From Rhizopus arrhizus (lineage: Eukaryota; Mucoromycota; Mucoromycetes; Mucorales; Rhizopodaceae), in contig JAKZZE010000004.1 of assembly GCA_024220505.1 (NCBI GenBank), positions 2,294,001-2,358,000 on the forward strand: 64,000 bases of DNA, read 5' to 3'. The stretch's first letter is position 1. Every line of letters starts with the position of its first letter. A program made the translations under genes and the position numbers. Shown here piece after piece: positions 43,250-53,442 of this stretch. The notes under the pieces were generated by a model. That model had not been told where the DNA came from. It saw only the letters and a list, made by a program, of their open reading frames with translations, and did no database searches.

Positions 43250-43349
43250 CACTATTTCCAGAAATTAAATTCGCCGTGACTTGTCGTAATTACATATAAA
43301 TTGTATTATAAAGTTTTACAAAATGCGACTTTAATTTCTGGAAATGGTG
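43250..43349. mobile_element. 100-bp MITE-like element with mariner-type ends
   Basis: 25-bp imperfect inverted repeats, starting CACTATTTCCAGAAATTAAA on the left and its inverse (CACCATTTCC...) on the right, enclose 50 bp of AT-rich DNA without coding capacity. The right side is flanked by TA; the left flank reads TG. Its terminal CAC(T/C)ATTT matches the ends of the adjacent mariner element, so it may be mobilised by a related transposase. Confidence 0.7.
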
Positions 43350-43778
43350 TACTGAAAAACGAAATAATTCTGGAATATATAAAATGGCCCATTGGAATTT
43401 AAACCAAGTTCTAATGACGAAACACTTTCGCGACATCATTAAAATAAGCTTGGGGGTTCGGAATTGAGTTAGAATAAGAAATTAAATTGGGGATATCTGT
43501 AAATATCTACTGCGGTTGATGATCTTGAGAACAGACTGTACTTGATGACCTTTTGAAAAGCGGTGGTTCCATGATGAGATCCAGCGTATTTAAATGACCG
43601 ACAGTCGGGCTCACAACATCATCTGTGTGATTAGCTACAACACAAAAAAAATTGAGTCAAAATGACAGGTTTAATTACCCCAAAAGCAAATGTCGTGTAG
43701 CCTTTTTTTCACATTAAATAAATAAATACTCTGTCCCCTTACAAAAGAAAAATTAATTTCTTTCTTCTTTCATACAAA
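43350..43778. other. Intergenic, probable promoter of the acetyltransferase gene
   Basis: No gene seen. A T-rich run and a pyrimidine-rich leader (TTTCTTTCTTCTTTC) end just before the ATG at 43779. Confidence 0.45.
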
Positions 43779-44297
43779 ATGAAATTCATTTACACACCTG
43801 CTACTCCTGCCGATTTAGATATTATGAGTGAATACGAGGAAAAATCATATCATCCCGATGAAGCTGCTTCAAAGGAACAACTCAAGGCGCGTATTGGTTA
43901 TGCATCACAATCTGGTCCTGAACTATTTATGGTAGCTCGCGATGCACAAGATAATTCAGTTGTTGGATTTCTCTGCTCTACTCTTACCACAAATGAATTG
44001 GTTACGGATGAATCAATGAGTGTTCACGATCCTAGCGGGAAAACCATTTGCCTGCATAGTGTTTGTGTTGCACCCCACATGCGTAAACGCGGCATTGCTA
44101 CCGAATTATTGATAAATTGGATCCAACAACTCAAGCAAATAAATGAAGGTACAAAGAATAAAAAGTACGAGCGTGTTGCTATTATGAGCAGACCTAGTTT
44201 GATGGCTTTTTATGAGAAAGTGGGCTTCAAGAATAAGGGTATCAGTCAAGTTGTACATGGTCCTGAGCCTTGGATAGATTGCGTATTAGAGCTTTAA
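43779..44297 (+). CDS. GNAT acetyltransferase (arylalkylamine/polyamine N-acetyltransferase-like)
   Basis: Intronless, 172 aa. The sequence opens MKFIYTPATPADLDIMSEYE and continues SYHPDEAASKEQLKARI, an arrangement typical of serotonin N-acetyltransferase-like fungal proteins (yeast Paa1). The acetyl-CoA binding motif A is visible as HSVCVAPHMRKRGIATELL (R/Q-x-x-G-x-G/A pyrophosphate loop RKRGIA). Motif B ends with FYEKVGFKNKG. It is expected to be cytosolic and to acetylate primary amines such as polyamines or arylalkylamines; the substrate is inferred from family only. The start has a clean ATG with no in-frame codon upstream. Confidence 0.88.
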   Translation: MKFIYTPATPADLDIMSEYEEKSYHPDEAASKEQLKARIGYASQSGPELFMVARDAQDNSVVGFLCSTLTTNELVTDESMSVHDPSGKTICLHSVCVAPHMRKRGIATELLINWIQQLKQINEGTKNKKYERVAIMSRPSLMAFYEKVGFKNKGISQVVHGPEPWIDCVLEL

Positions 44298-44436
44298 CTA
44301 TGATATCTTCATTTTTTTTATTTTTGATTTTTGATTTTTTTTAATTTTTTATTTTTTGTATTTGGTAATATCAAAAGCTTACTTTTTTTTTACTGGTTGG
44401 CTACTTCTTTTGCATGTTAGGCAATAATAAATTCAA

Positions 44437-45324
44437 ATGATTAAAAGCACATTATTATTATACTGGCTTACTATCGCTTTTGTATCTTACATAGTTATTC
44501 CACCAGTAATCAAAGCCTGGAACTGGAAACAAGGTTTATAAAAAACAGGAAAGTTGAAAAATGAAGACTAAGTTTCTTTTCATTATTAGATGAATTTAAA
44601 TTATTTGATCTTGTAAAAGTAATGGAGAAAACAAACGATAATTTTTACAAAAAATTAGGAGTGGAGGTAAAATAAGAAGAGAAAGAGAGAAAATGACTCA
44701 ATAGTGTATATAGGCAAGTGCAAGTATAAAAGAGATAAATAAAGCATATCGACGGCTTGTCATAAAATATCAGTAAAGAGAAATTTCCCTTTTTTTATTC
44801 AAGCGATTATTCACTAATGCCAATGAAGTCCAGAGATAACAAATGATGAACAATTTGAAGTGAATAATGAAATTGCATTCATTTTACGTACACCCAATTT
44901 AAAAGCGTTGTATGATTCTATCTTAACAGCAAATGGCCATCACCAACTGCCTTATTGGAAAGGATTTTATTACTTGTATACACGGCATAGGCTGCCTTGT
45001 ATGATTATTATTGCTGTACTATTTTTAGGATTAATGGAATATATCAAAGCATGGAGCAACTATTGGACTGAACGAGTTGTGCTTGAAAAATTTATAGAAA
45101 ATGCAAAAACAATGGCACAAAAAATGTCTGATAAGCATCTCTCTGCCAAGACACATAAAAGCTATATGGATTTGGGCAACAAAACGATTCAATGTGAGAT
45201 CACAAAAGAAAAAGACATTTGGGTTGTCAATCAAAAAGGAGAACGCGTGCCTTTAGAAATATCTGCTGTTTTAGAAAAGCCAAATTTTTATTCCATAATT
45301 CAACGTTTTATTTTTTGGAAATGA
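44437..45324 (+). pseudogene. Damaged ER-membrane J-domain protein (DnaJ-like)
   Basis: Exons 44437-44533, 44590-44666 and 44714-44772 splice in phase and encode a signal/anchor followed by the first half of a J domain (NFYKKLGV...ASASIKEINKAYRRLVIKY). The next codons should give HPD, but the frame runs into CA|GTAAAG and then a 31-bp gap. Sequence resumes as RLFTNANEVQ and, one frame over, ITNDEQFEVNNEIAFILRTP. So the HPD motif is absent and a one-base shift follows. The remaining 154-residue frame (to 45324) is intact, with a transmembrane helix (MIIIAVLFLGLMEYI) and a folded C-terminus. Either a recent pseudogene or a locally mis-assembled gene. The stop lies 11 bp from the RPA2 stop on the other strand. 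Confidence 0.65.
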
Positions 45325-45335
45325 ATTTTTATTAT

Positions 45336-46269
45336 TTAATCCATACATGACTTGTAATGTCTATCATCAATTGTAGTATAAACCTGTCCTTCATTTTCAA
45401 TATGTTGCATCGCAGTGCGTACTTCATCTTCTGTGTACAATGTTCTCAGCTTTTCAATGATAAAATCAAGCGTTACACCATCTTCAAGGTGGTGCTGGTC
45501 TTTTAAAATATCCATAATGCGATCTGCAACAATGTTATTACCTCTATTGCTCGTCTCTACAAATAATGAGTTTTTCTATTCAAAAAAATACATAAGTTGT
45601 AAAGTACTAAAAAATTTCGTATCCCTTACTTTGCTTGGTTTTGAGAAGATAACGTGTGCGTTGATAGCATCAAGAAAGTGGTAAGTAATTTCATTAAAAT
45701 CAACAATCGGTCTTATACTGAAGGCGGCAACAGACACACGATTATTAAAATAGTTTAATCGACCATAAACACGAACATAAATATCTCGTCTAAATAAATA
45801 TATTTCAGTACTTTCCTTTCCTCTTTCGTCTATTGTCCTTACACAAGCGCACGACGATCCTCAGCTTCTTCTTCAGTTTCGTTTTGCTCTATCCATTTTC
45901 TGACATCAGTTGAGCCGGTGCCGTCTTCAATAGTGTAAACCATATTCATTTGGAGTTCATGTATGTTGCGAATGATACCAACGAAGGTAACCTGCCAAAT
46001 AAATTAATATATTAATAACAATATCTTGCTTTTTATTTACTTGAGTACAGTCAGCTTTGTCTATTTTACAAATGCCTTCACCTGCTGGTGCTTCCGCAGT
46101 TCTTATTTGTTTAATCGTAACAGGTCTCAAGGTTTGTTCACTCATTGGTTTCTACACATAACTATTAATGCCCAATTCAAACAAGCAAATTCTTTTAATT
46201 TACTCTTGCAAAACCTCCTTCATTTCCAGATCCTTCAAAAGAGTTATTCATATATCCGCCACCGTCCAT
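45336..46269 (-). CDS. RFA2: Replication protein A 32-kDa subunit (RPA2)
   Basis: Middle subunit of the RPA single-strand DNA-binding heterotrimer in replication and repair, nuclear. Five exons (46269-46204, 46151-46041, 45991-45843, 45789-45630, 45554-45336) splice in phase to 234 aa. The N-terminus is short and Gly/Ser-rich (MDGGGYMNNSFEGSG), the region phosphorylated in other RPA32 proteins. Then comes LRPVTIKQI and the OB-fold DNA-binding domain D (VTFVGIIRNIHE, YTIEDGTGSTDVRKW, YVRVYGRLNYFNNRVSVAAF). The C-terminal winged helix has VTLDFIIEKLRTLYTEDEVRTAM. Length and domain order match the family. Confidence 0.95.
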
Positions 46270-46286
46270 GATAAATTATTAAATAA

Positions 46287-46287
<1 letters not shown>

Positions 46288-46330
<43 letters not shown>
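46288..46330. repeat. Poly-A tract of about 39 bases
   Basis: An uninterrupted A run just upstream of the RPA2 start codon (minus strand). Length may be unreliable in assembly. Confidence 0.8.
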
Positions 46331-46331
<1 letters not shown>

Positions 46332-46389
46332 TAAAACGCGTCTGCGCAAATTTTAGCTCCAGCGCGCGTTTTTGACGAATCTAAACAAC

Positions 46390-46780
46390 CATATATTACA
46401 GCAGTCACAGTTCTTTAACAACTTAAAAGACTTAATGGAAGGCTTTTTTGTTACTCTTCTTTTTTTAGTAGTTACTTTATTTGATTCAGATGCTTCACCA
46501 GATGGTAAGGCTTCTGATACTGAAACGTTGGGCTGCTTCTTTACCGTTTTTGTTTTACGGTGCTTATATGGAGTAACGCGTCTCCTTTGGCAACAAACAA
46601 ACTTTCAATGCCTCTTTGGACATATGGAAGACAGCAGGAGCATTTCTTTTGTTAACATGAGTCTGGTATTTGATCCAATTGGCAATCTTTGAATACCAAG
46701 CGTCAAATTTCATTTTGTCTGCAATCTGGGATACTGGCCAAAGGTTCATTAGCATATTCAAGAGCGCTTCTTTGAACAAA
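46390..46780 (-). pseudogene. Unrecognised coding remnant, basic C-terminus
   Basis: Read on the minus strand, a 71-codon frame (ADKMKFDAWYSKIANWIKY..., ends 46564) continues one frame over into a Lys/Arg-rich stretch (PYKHRKTKTVKKQPN... VTTKKRRVTKK) that looks like a nuclear-targeted tail. I do not recognise the family. The two parts need a frameshift or a missed intron to join. It may belong with the neighbouring pseudogene at 47131-48347 or be independent. Confidence 0.3.
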
Positions 46781-47130
46781 AAGGTATTGAAAAATGTTGA
46801 TAGATGAAGAGGACAACATTTTATATATTGTTGTCAGTAAAAGTATATATCTGCGAATAAGATAATTGATAAACGAAAAATATGCATTAAGGTGTGACTG
46901 TTGCAATATATGGTTATTTGAGGAATTCCTCCATGTACAATGGCGTAATTTAATTAAATGTGGTCTCTCTCTCGTCTTGAAATCTAATAGAGAGGTTACA
47001 TAGAGACTCATTCACTAGGTTTTCAAGTACTGTTTCCTTTTTATTTCCCGCTTTAATATATGCAAATATCTCAAAATATGTTGATTACCTTTCCCAAAGC
47101 GCTATAATTGATTTAAGTAGCAAAAGACAG

Positions 47131-48347
47131 TTGAAAACGATCGGCGTCAAGTTGCTCCAGTTAAAGAAGTATGTTGTTAATGTTGGAATAACAAGTAGAG
47201 ACTTGAAAGAATTAGAAAAGTTCGTTAAAAAGATAAGAAAAAAATCACCACAATATGACTTTATACATGTAAAAGAAAAGTGCATTTACTTAAACGTTTA
47301 TACAAATAATTATGCTGCTTCAAAGGCTTACTTAAGAAACGTGGAGGACTATAAATATGATAGTATCAATGAAAGAGCTATCAAAATGATCTATATACAT
47401 ATATTGAATCAAATTGTAAACAAGTCCATCTTATTCATCATCTCAACACAAAAGCAATTGTCAGAAATGTCATTCATAATCAAGTTCTGGGGTCCCATCA
47501 TTGAACAATATTTCGATCCAATCGATAACTTTGTCTAGTGGTAAGATAAAAGCTATATCTTTGTCAAGAATCGTTTTATTAAGAGAGTTTCTTTATGTAG
47601 AGGTGATACCAAATCATCATATTTAACACTTTCAAACCTCAATTTCAAATTGGACCTTAGAATTGTCATCACTGATATTGATAATACTGAAGTCGATGTC
47701 ATCACAAGTGAATTCGCAAGTTGCTCCACCACCATCCCATCCAAACTGTATAAAGACATATTAAAATCAGTACTCGCAACTAAAGGCCATTTAAATGCAA
47801 TTTTTAAAAAAAATGCCTTACATACCAACTAATAAGATCGACAAAGCTGTGATGCTCCCTATACAGATTATGGTCTTATCTTGCTTCATTTACATGAGGA
47901 ATATCACCGATAAAAAGGTATATACATTTCAACAAGTGGTATCATTCAACTATCCAACCACATTTCGTGAAGTCAAAGCAGGGTTGATAAAAAAAGGTTG
48001 TGGATGGATTCACAGTGTTTGAATTAAGTAACAGTTGTTCATTATCCTGAGGAAATTTGTTTAACTCTTTGTTTCCTTTTCTCATTTGATTTTATTAGAC
48101 TACAGTTTTAAACATAAAGCAAATGCTTACTGAATTTAGCAAAATGCCAACCCGTACACTATCTAACTTGAAAAATGAAAAGAAGAAAAATGCTGGCATA
48201 AAGCCCACTAAAATTGAAGAACACATCTCGAAAGTCATTTCGTGTAAAGAACTGGTAGATGATCATAATTCTAGCGGAGAGAGTAACGATGGCAGTAACG
48301 ACGGCAGTGACGACAGTGATGACAATAATGATAGTGACGAAGAATAA
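47131..48347 (+). pseudogene. Remnant of a Mucorales-specific repeated protein family
   Basis: Successive plus-strand segments read as one protein with breaks. The first (47131-47537) opens MKTIGVKLLQ-like and contains RYLRN-like AYLRNVEDY and ILFIISTQKQLSEMSFIIKF; it ends at an in-frame TAG. Next comes a segment to 47832 with LNFKLDLRIVITDID and SKLYKDILKSVLATKGHLNA. After a one-base shift near 47825 follow VMLPIQIM, VYTFQQVVSFNYPTTFREVK and a stop. The last is an acidic C-terminus (48123-48347, MPTRTLSNLKNEKKK then a run of S/D/N/E). From memory this pattern occurs in many hypothetical proteins of Rhizopus and relatives. Function unknown. Upstream exons were not found. Confidence 0.5.
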
Positions 48348-48659
48348 ACACTCACTATCAAATTGTTTATATAAATTAGTATACCTCACCACGATTAGTT
48401 TTTGAATGTCTTTTTTAGGGCTGGGATTGAGGATTTTTACAAAATCTGAAATAATACCCTGTACCATGGGCGGGTTATCACCATTTCTTTTATTTTTTTG
48501 TACAAGATGTTTATTCGTAAGCCGCACAATGACGGACGCCGTTAAGTTTACATATCAAGCATTACAAGTAAAGAAGGATATAAGGAATAGAGAAAGTTAT
48601 ATAGATACATTGCAACGTAGTGGAGGGGTTTACTTTGATGTGATTGTCTATTTTCTTTG

Positions 48660-49460
48660 TCAATACGTCTTAGCATGAGGGACATTCTGGCTGCCACTTC
48701 ACTTGGCTAAAAGGGGCGCTATCAAACACAAGCTTCCAGTGTAAGCGCCAAAGATTGAGAATTCAGCGCCCAATAAAAGCGTGTAAGTCAAAACTCTAGC
48801 AAGAAGGCAGTTTTATAATGGTACTGGGAGGAAGGGCGATCGTTTTAAAATTAAATGCAAATAGGTGCGGTAAAAATTTTGATAGGAGCTTTTCCCAAGC
48901 AGATTGCTTTAGAGGGCAGTATCAGAGGAAATGTTATCATTCTCGATAACACTACATAAGAGACAGTCATCGTCCACGAAGCGTTGAGAAATGAGGCGGT
49001 TAAGGCGCGAGCGACAATGTAGTCTTTTGTGGTAAATATGCCAAAGAACAGTGCGAGCTTGATGAGACATTGGTGCACGCCAGAAGGCATTCCAAGAAGC
49101 TTTACTGGCTCAAGGATATTTACCTGGAAGGTTCTCTAGAGGAAGCAAGTAGTGATTGCGAAACCATTTGGTGTTCAGTTCAGTCAACAGAGTGCCATCG
49201 TGCAGATGTGGTTCAATAAAAGCTTAAAAACACGGTTCTGAACGAACAAAACCGAAGCCATTAGGGAATACTCCTATAGGTATTGGAGTTGGCGACTTGA
49301 ACTTGACGAAGAATTCAACTTCGACCAGTTGTCGTAGTTGTATGGCATCCAAATATTTTTGTATTCGAAATCGTAATCTATTAGAACGGTTGTACCCGAC
49401 CTGCCTCAAGTTGCTTTGGCTTGGGTCAAACTGATGAACACCTTTAATTAACAAAGCATT
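48660..49460 (-). pseudogene. Divergent LINE ORF2 C-terminal fragment
   Basis: Minus-strand translation aligns by eye with the C-terminal part of the LINE ORF2 at 36328-37150. Matching blocks include NRLRFRIQKYLDA against RNRFETYFDL, LHDGTLLTELNTKWFRNHYL against LPDGTPVENISTKWFRHIYK, and ARTVLWHIYHKRLHCRSRL against ARTILWRLYHSKLPTQSRL. A Cys pair (DDDCLLC) matches ERCMPC. The fragment has several stops and shifts, lacks RT and ends before an A-tail can be seen. It represents a second, older LINE lineage rather than a copy of the first. Confidence 0.7.
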
Positions 49461-49836
49461 TAATTTGGCGTAAGTTCATTGATGTTGTAGAACAGTATCT
49501 GATCATAATGGACATTGAATAATCACAACTAAAAAAAGTATATTAAAATTGATAAAAGATAATAGTTTAGATCTTCATTAAATAAAATACATTCTTCTTT
49601 ATAAATAAAACTATCACTATTAGATTCATTCTATAAAGTAAACATGAACAATAAATAAGTTATGATATTTACTATTCATCATTTCTGTAAATGAATAATA
49701 ATGGGACAGGTACCTAGTCAAATTTGATCTGACTGGAGGCATTTCAAATTCAAAAGCAGCGACTTTACTTTTTGAAATGGCCATATTTTTTTTTTGGTCT
49801 ATATTTTAATTTTCTTTTTATTTCTAAGAAAGAAAA

Positions 49837-50185
49837 ATGGCAAAATTAGACAAGATGAGCTCTGAAGAGCATGTGTCAATTTCGAAGAAAATGTTTTATG
49901 GAGGATTTGCTTTTCTACCCTTTTTATGGCTAGTCAATTTTATATATTTTTACAAGACAAGCCGAAAGCCAAATGCACCTAATGAATTAAAGAAATGTAA
50001 AAAAAAGAAAAAGAAAAAAGAAAAGTTTAATTTTAATTATTTTAGTAGATATTTACTTGTCCTTAGCAGGTTGCATCTTTTGGTTTATTCTATTGACAAC
50101 TTGGTATGCCTTGTTTGTCAATAAAAGAGTGGCATGGGGAGAAGGGGGCGATCGTATTACAGTTGTTATACCCAAAGGAATTTAG
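49837..50185 (+). CDS. PEN2: PEN-2, gamma-secretase subunit
   Basis: Small two-span membrane protein that, in animals and plants, completes and activates the presenilin-nicastrin-APH1 intramembrane protease. Two exons (49837-49996, 50049-50185) splice in phase to 98 aa, against about 101 in animals. Family hallmarks are plain: KKMFYGGFAFLPFLWLVNF in the first span region, the Tyr-Lys-rich loop, then LAGCIFWFILLTTWYALFVN, and the C-terminal WGEGGDRITVVIPKGI (animals: WG..GD..S..IP.G). The intron donor follows KK and the codon for Tyr is split. It converges on the dioxygenase gene with 26 bp between stop codons. Fungal gamma-secretase would need the other three subunits, none of which lie in this window. 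Confidence 0.93.
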
Positions 50186-50211
50186 AAATTTATTATAATA
50201 GAAAAAAAAAA

Positions 50212-51563
50212 TTATACAGCTATTTTGTAAGGAGCAAAATCCTCTTCTGTAACAGGTAAAGGACCGTCGGCACTTGCGATGTTACATTGATGGAATAACC
50301 TAAAATCATCCTCTTTTAATGAGCCAACAACCGAGTGAAGTAGTCCTCTGTTGTGGAATATAACAAAGTCACCATCTCGCCATTCATGAGCAAGTACGTT
50401 TTCAGGGCTTATGCTAGGCCTTTGTAGTTTATACAAGATTTCTCGTACTTTTTTCAAGTCACCCACTGGCTTTCCATCAATAATTAAATCCTCTACAGCA
50501 GCTGGGTGAACTTGAAGATGAATCTTGTTTGTCACCGGATTCTTCCATAACTAATCATAAAATAAGACTTTTTTTCTTATTGGTTGTCATGATGATTTAC
50601 CATAGGATATATTTTGATATCGGCTTCATTTATCTCTGGCAATTGATCCTTTGAAAGTTCTTTTCCTTCAGAAACCATACCTAAACCTGTAGAATGGGCC
50701 TTTGCTTTAGAAATCCACAAGTAAGGATGTGCTGCATATTTAACCTGAGTTTTAAATGCGAGTTCTTTCATTTCAGGAGATAAGATTTCAAACGCTCTTT
50801 GACCAGAAATAACTAGTAAGTAATATTAGTTTTCCTGTCTATCATTATACACACTGCATATTACAAGCTGTTGTTCCTAACTGAACTTCAATTTCGTCAT
50901 TACTTCCATCATCATAACGTACTATTTCTCTCCTTGATTCCTTTTATATTATTAGTTTAAATATAGTTTGCTTTCATTTATTTATTTTTACTTACAGGAT
51001 TCTTTATACCAAATAAGGTTGTAACCTTGGGAGGATTCAACTTGTAAAGAGCAGCATCCATATGCCACCTGTAAAATCGAGTATAACCAGCGTCCATTTG
51101 TTCCTTTGTCAATATCTCTTTATGGAACACAGTATGGCTAGGATGTGTTAACTTTTTTTCTTCAACGCCACAGTGATTCTTTACTACGCCATTTCCCAAT
51201 AACTGAACTTGAGGTTGTATGGGTAAAGGAGAAATATCTCGGGCAATGATCGACTCAGCAGCACGATGCATACCTCCGTGACCATATTCGTCTATGTTTT
51301 TTGGGTCAAACCGCTTGGTCAGTTCATATTGTGTCTTGGGAGTAACATGGCCTTGATTTCTGACTACAATGACTTGATAAGTGTAGACAGCTTCAAATAA
51401 TTTATCAAAATCCTCGGCTTTTTTTTTAATGAGTATTTTTTATCTTTTCAGCTTCTTTATTCTTACGAGTAATTGTTTCAAGGTCAAGATCATTAACAAT
51501 CGCACCAAAGTCAACACCAGACTGTTTTTTGGTTGGAGTAATAGGTTCGATTGTAAAAGTCAT
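50212..51563 (-). CDS. Fe(II)/2-oxoglutarate dioxygenase, TauD family (xanthine dioxygenase-like)
   Basis: Five exons (51563-51467, 51417-50996, 50940-50865, 50812-50601, 50550-50212) splice in phase to 381 aa. The N-terminal strand has VVRNQGHVTPKTQYELTKRF. The iron-binding facial triad is suggested by FYRWHMDAAL (H-x-D) and a distal His in FHNRGLLHSVVG. DGDFVIFHNRGLLH is the usual TauD/TfdA C-terminal block. The family uses 2-oxoglutarate and O2 to hydroxylate small molecules. The fungal clade with an R/HWHxD block plus the KNP...EIVRYDDG insertion resembles XanA xanthine dioxygenase (purine catabolism), but sulfonate dioxygenases are an alternative. Its promoter holds a dense GATA-site cluster about 220-270 bp upstream of the start, suggesting nitrogen control. 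Confidence 0.85.
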
Positions 51564-53442
51564 TTAAATTTAAAAAAAAAAGAATACAGTGGGAATTGAT
51601 TTAAATATGTGATTCGGAGTTTATGCATGATAATCCAATGATATATACCTTATGATTCTATTATACCATGTATTTTCCCACCCCATTCTTTTTATCACTT
51701 TACTTCTCTTTCTTTCTATGTACATAAGTAAAAAAAAAAATAGCTTAATAAAATAGTATATAATAACAAAGTATCATTGATAACGATAAAGAGATAGCAT
51801 AAAGAAATTATCCTTTCGATAAATGATAACATCGTGTAACATGAGCCTTGTCTACTTTCTTGTTAACCCCTTTTTTCATATGTTAAAATACGTCAATTTG
51901 AATACATTTATCAAGAACATTTATATCCTCACTTATTAGTGGTTACTATAGCCAATGAAAAAGCGAGAAAGAAAACATCATAAAAGGATATGACTACTGA
52001 GACGTATAAAATAAATCTCATGTGTTTGTGATATTTCTTCTTTGTAAAAAACCATTGTAGTTATATTTTATTGTATAAAATAGTCAAATTACGGTATAGC
52101 AATCATAATACAAAAAAAAGTCTAGGGGTAAAGCCCATCATAAAACCAAATTTGGTTTATTTTTCACATTGAAGTAAAAAGGACATTGTTTGTTAACAAT
52201 TATTTTTTATTGCATGTACTACTTAAAGTCTCTTGCTGTGCTATATAAATATTATTGCTCACTTGATTACAGAAAAGAATATTTTATTGATTGGCCGTGT
52301 TAATGAACGATTAAAAAATGGACTGTGTTTATTATGCATATTATGAGATTCACATGAATTTTCTTTAAGGTCTACTGTATCTTTGCTCAGATTAGTTGAT
52401 GTTTGTAGTATGTGCACATTGTTTATATTAATGCCATTTTTTCCCTTATCTTCCCGTTCTTTTTTTTATGTTACAATTAGTACTTTATAAAAGCTATGAT
52501 AACAATAACGTACCTTTTTTGTAATTTGTCAAAAGAAAATAGTTTTTATTTTTATTAAAAGCTTATTTATTATTTACTCTTTCAAATTTTAGTTGATATT
52601 TGCTATTTACACAGTATAATTTATCTTCATATCAAATGAGGAAAGATACAAAAAGAAAAGGTTTTAATTGATCTGTTCGCTACCCGTATCATGACCCTGT
52701 GATTATATCAGAAAAGTTTGATAGCAATTGTACAACGTTAATCATCGGAGAGTAATAATCTTTTGGCTTAGGATGATCATTTCCCCTTTAAAAGTCACTG
52801 GCTTCCCTCCCCTCCCCCCCCTTTTTTTTTAAGGCACTAGCTTTCTATCATACAAACATACAGAGACGCACACAGAGATTCCAGCCACGTTATTTACGTC
52901 TGGTTAGATATCGACTGAACCATATTATTTCAAGAACCGCATACGTTTTAAAGCACTCTTAATTATAACAAAAAGAATGCTATTGTATATACATTGGAGT
53001 GTTTTTTATATAACAAAAAATGAACTTAGGAATCTTCTGTTCATATGTTTGTTGTAAGCTTACAATAGCACATCAAAGTTCTGTTATTACCGCTTACTAA
53101 AAAATCTATCTGTGCTTGTGTGACGTAAATGTTGATCTGTCCGTTCACCTCCGTTATCAAACACATTTATTTATATATGTACGCTTTAAATAAGTCAACA
53201 ATATCCTTTACCAATTACAGATTGTAAAGAAAGAGAAATAATATAAAATAAAGCGTTATTACTATTATTATTATATATCTATATTAATACACTTTTTTCG
53301 AATAAGATTTACAATATAAAAAAGGGTCTTTGTATAAAGGAAGGCATCGTAGGACAAACCAAGCACTTTTATTATTTATAAGCTGGTCACAGCTCAATCG
53401 TTTGAATCTATCTTTCTCCCTTTCTTTATTGTTTTATTAAAA
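51564..53442. other. Divergent promoter region, 1.9 kb, no gene
   Basis: Separates the dioxygenase (minus) and the GATA factor (plus). No coding stretch seen. It contains the GATA cluster at 51778-51829, scattered further GATA/TTATC motifs, and a C8-T9 run at 52811-52830. A long leader for the GATA factor is likely, as for other fungal nitrogen regulators, but transcript starts cannot be placed. Confidence 0.6.
51778..51829. promoter_or_regulatory. Cluster of six GATA sites
   Basis: Within 52 bp: TGATAA (51778), CGATAA (51784), AGATAG (51792), TTATCC (51808, inverse GGATAA), CGATAA (51817) and TGATAA (51824). Five fit HGATAR, the recognition site of AreA/NIT2-type factors; chance density would be far lower even in AT-rich DNA. 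Binding is inferred. Confidence 0.6.

Noticed and set aside
46372..46692. 106-codon plus-strand frame
   Set aside because: Opposite strand reads more protein-like (basic tail with NLS-like runs); plus frame has no motif.
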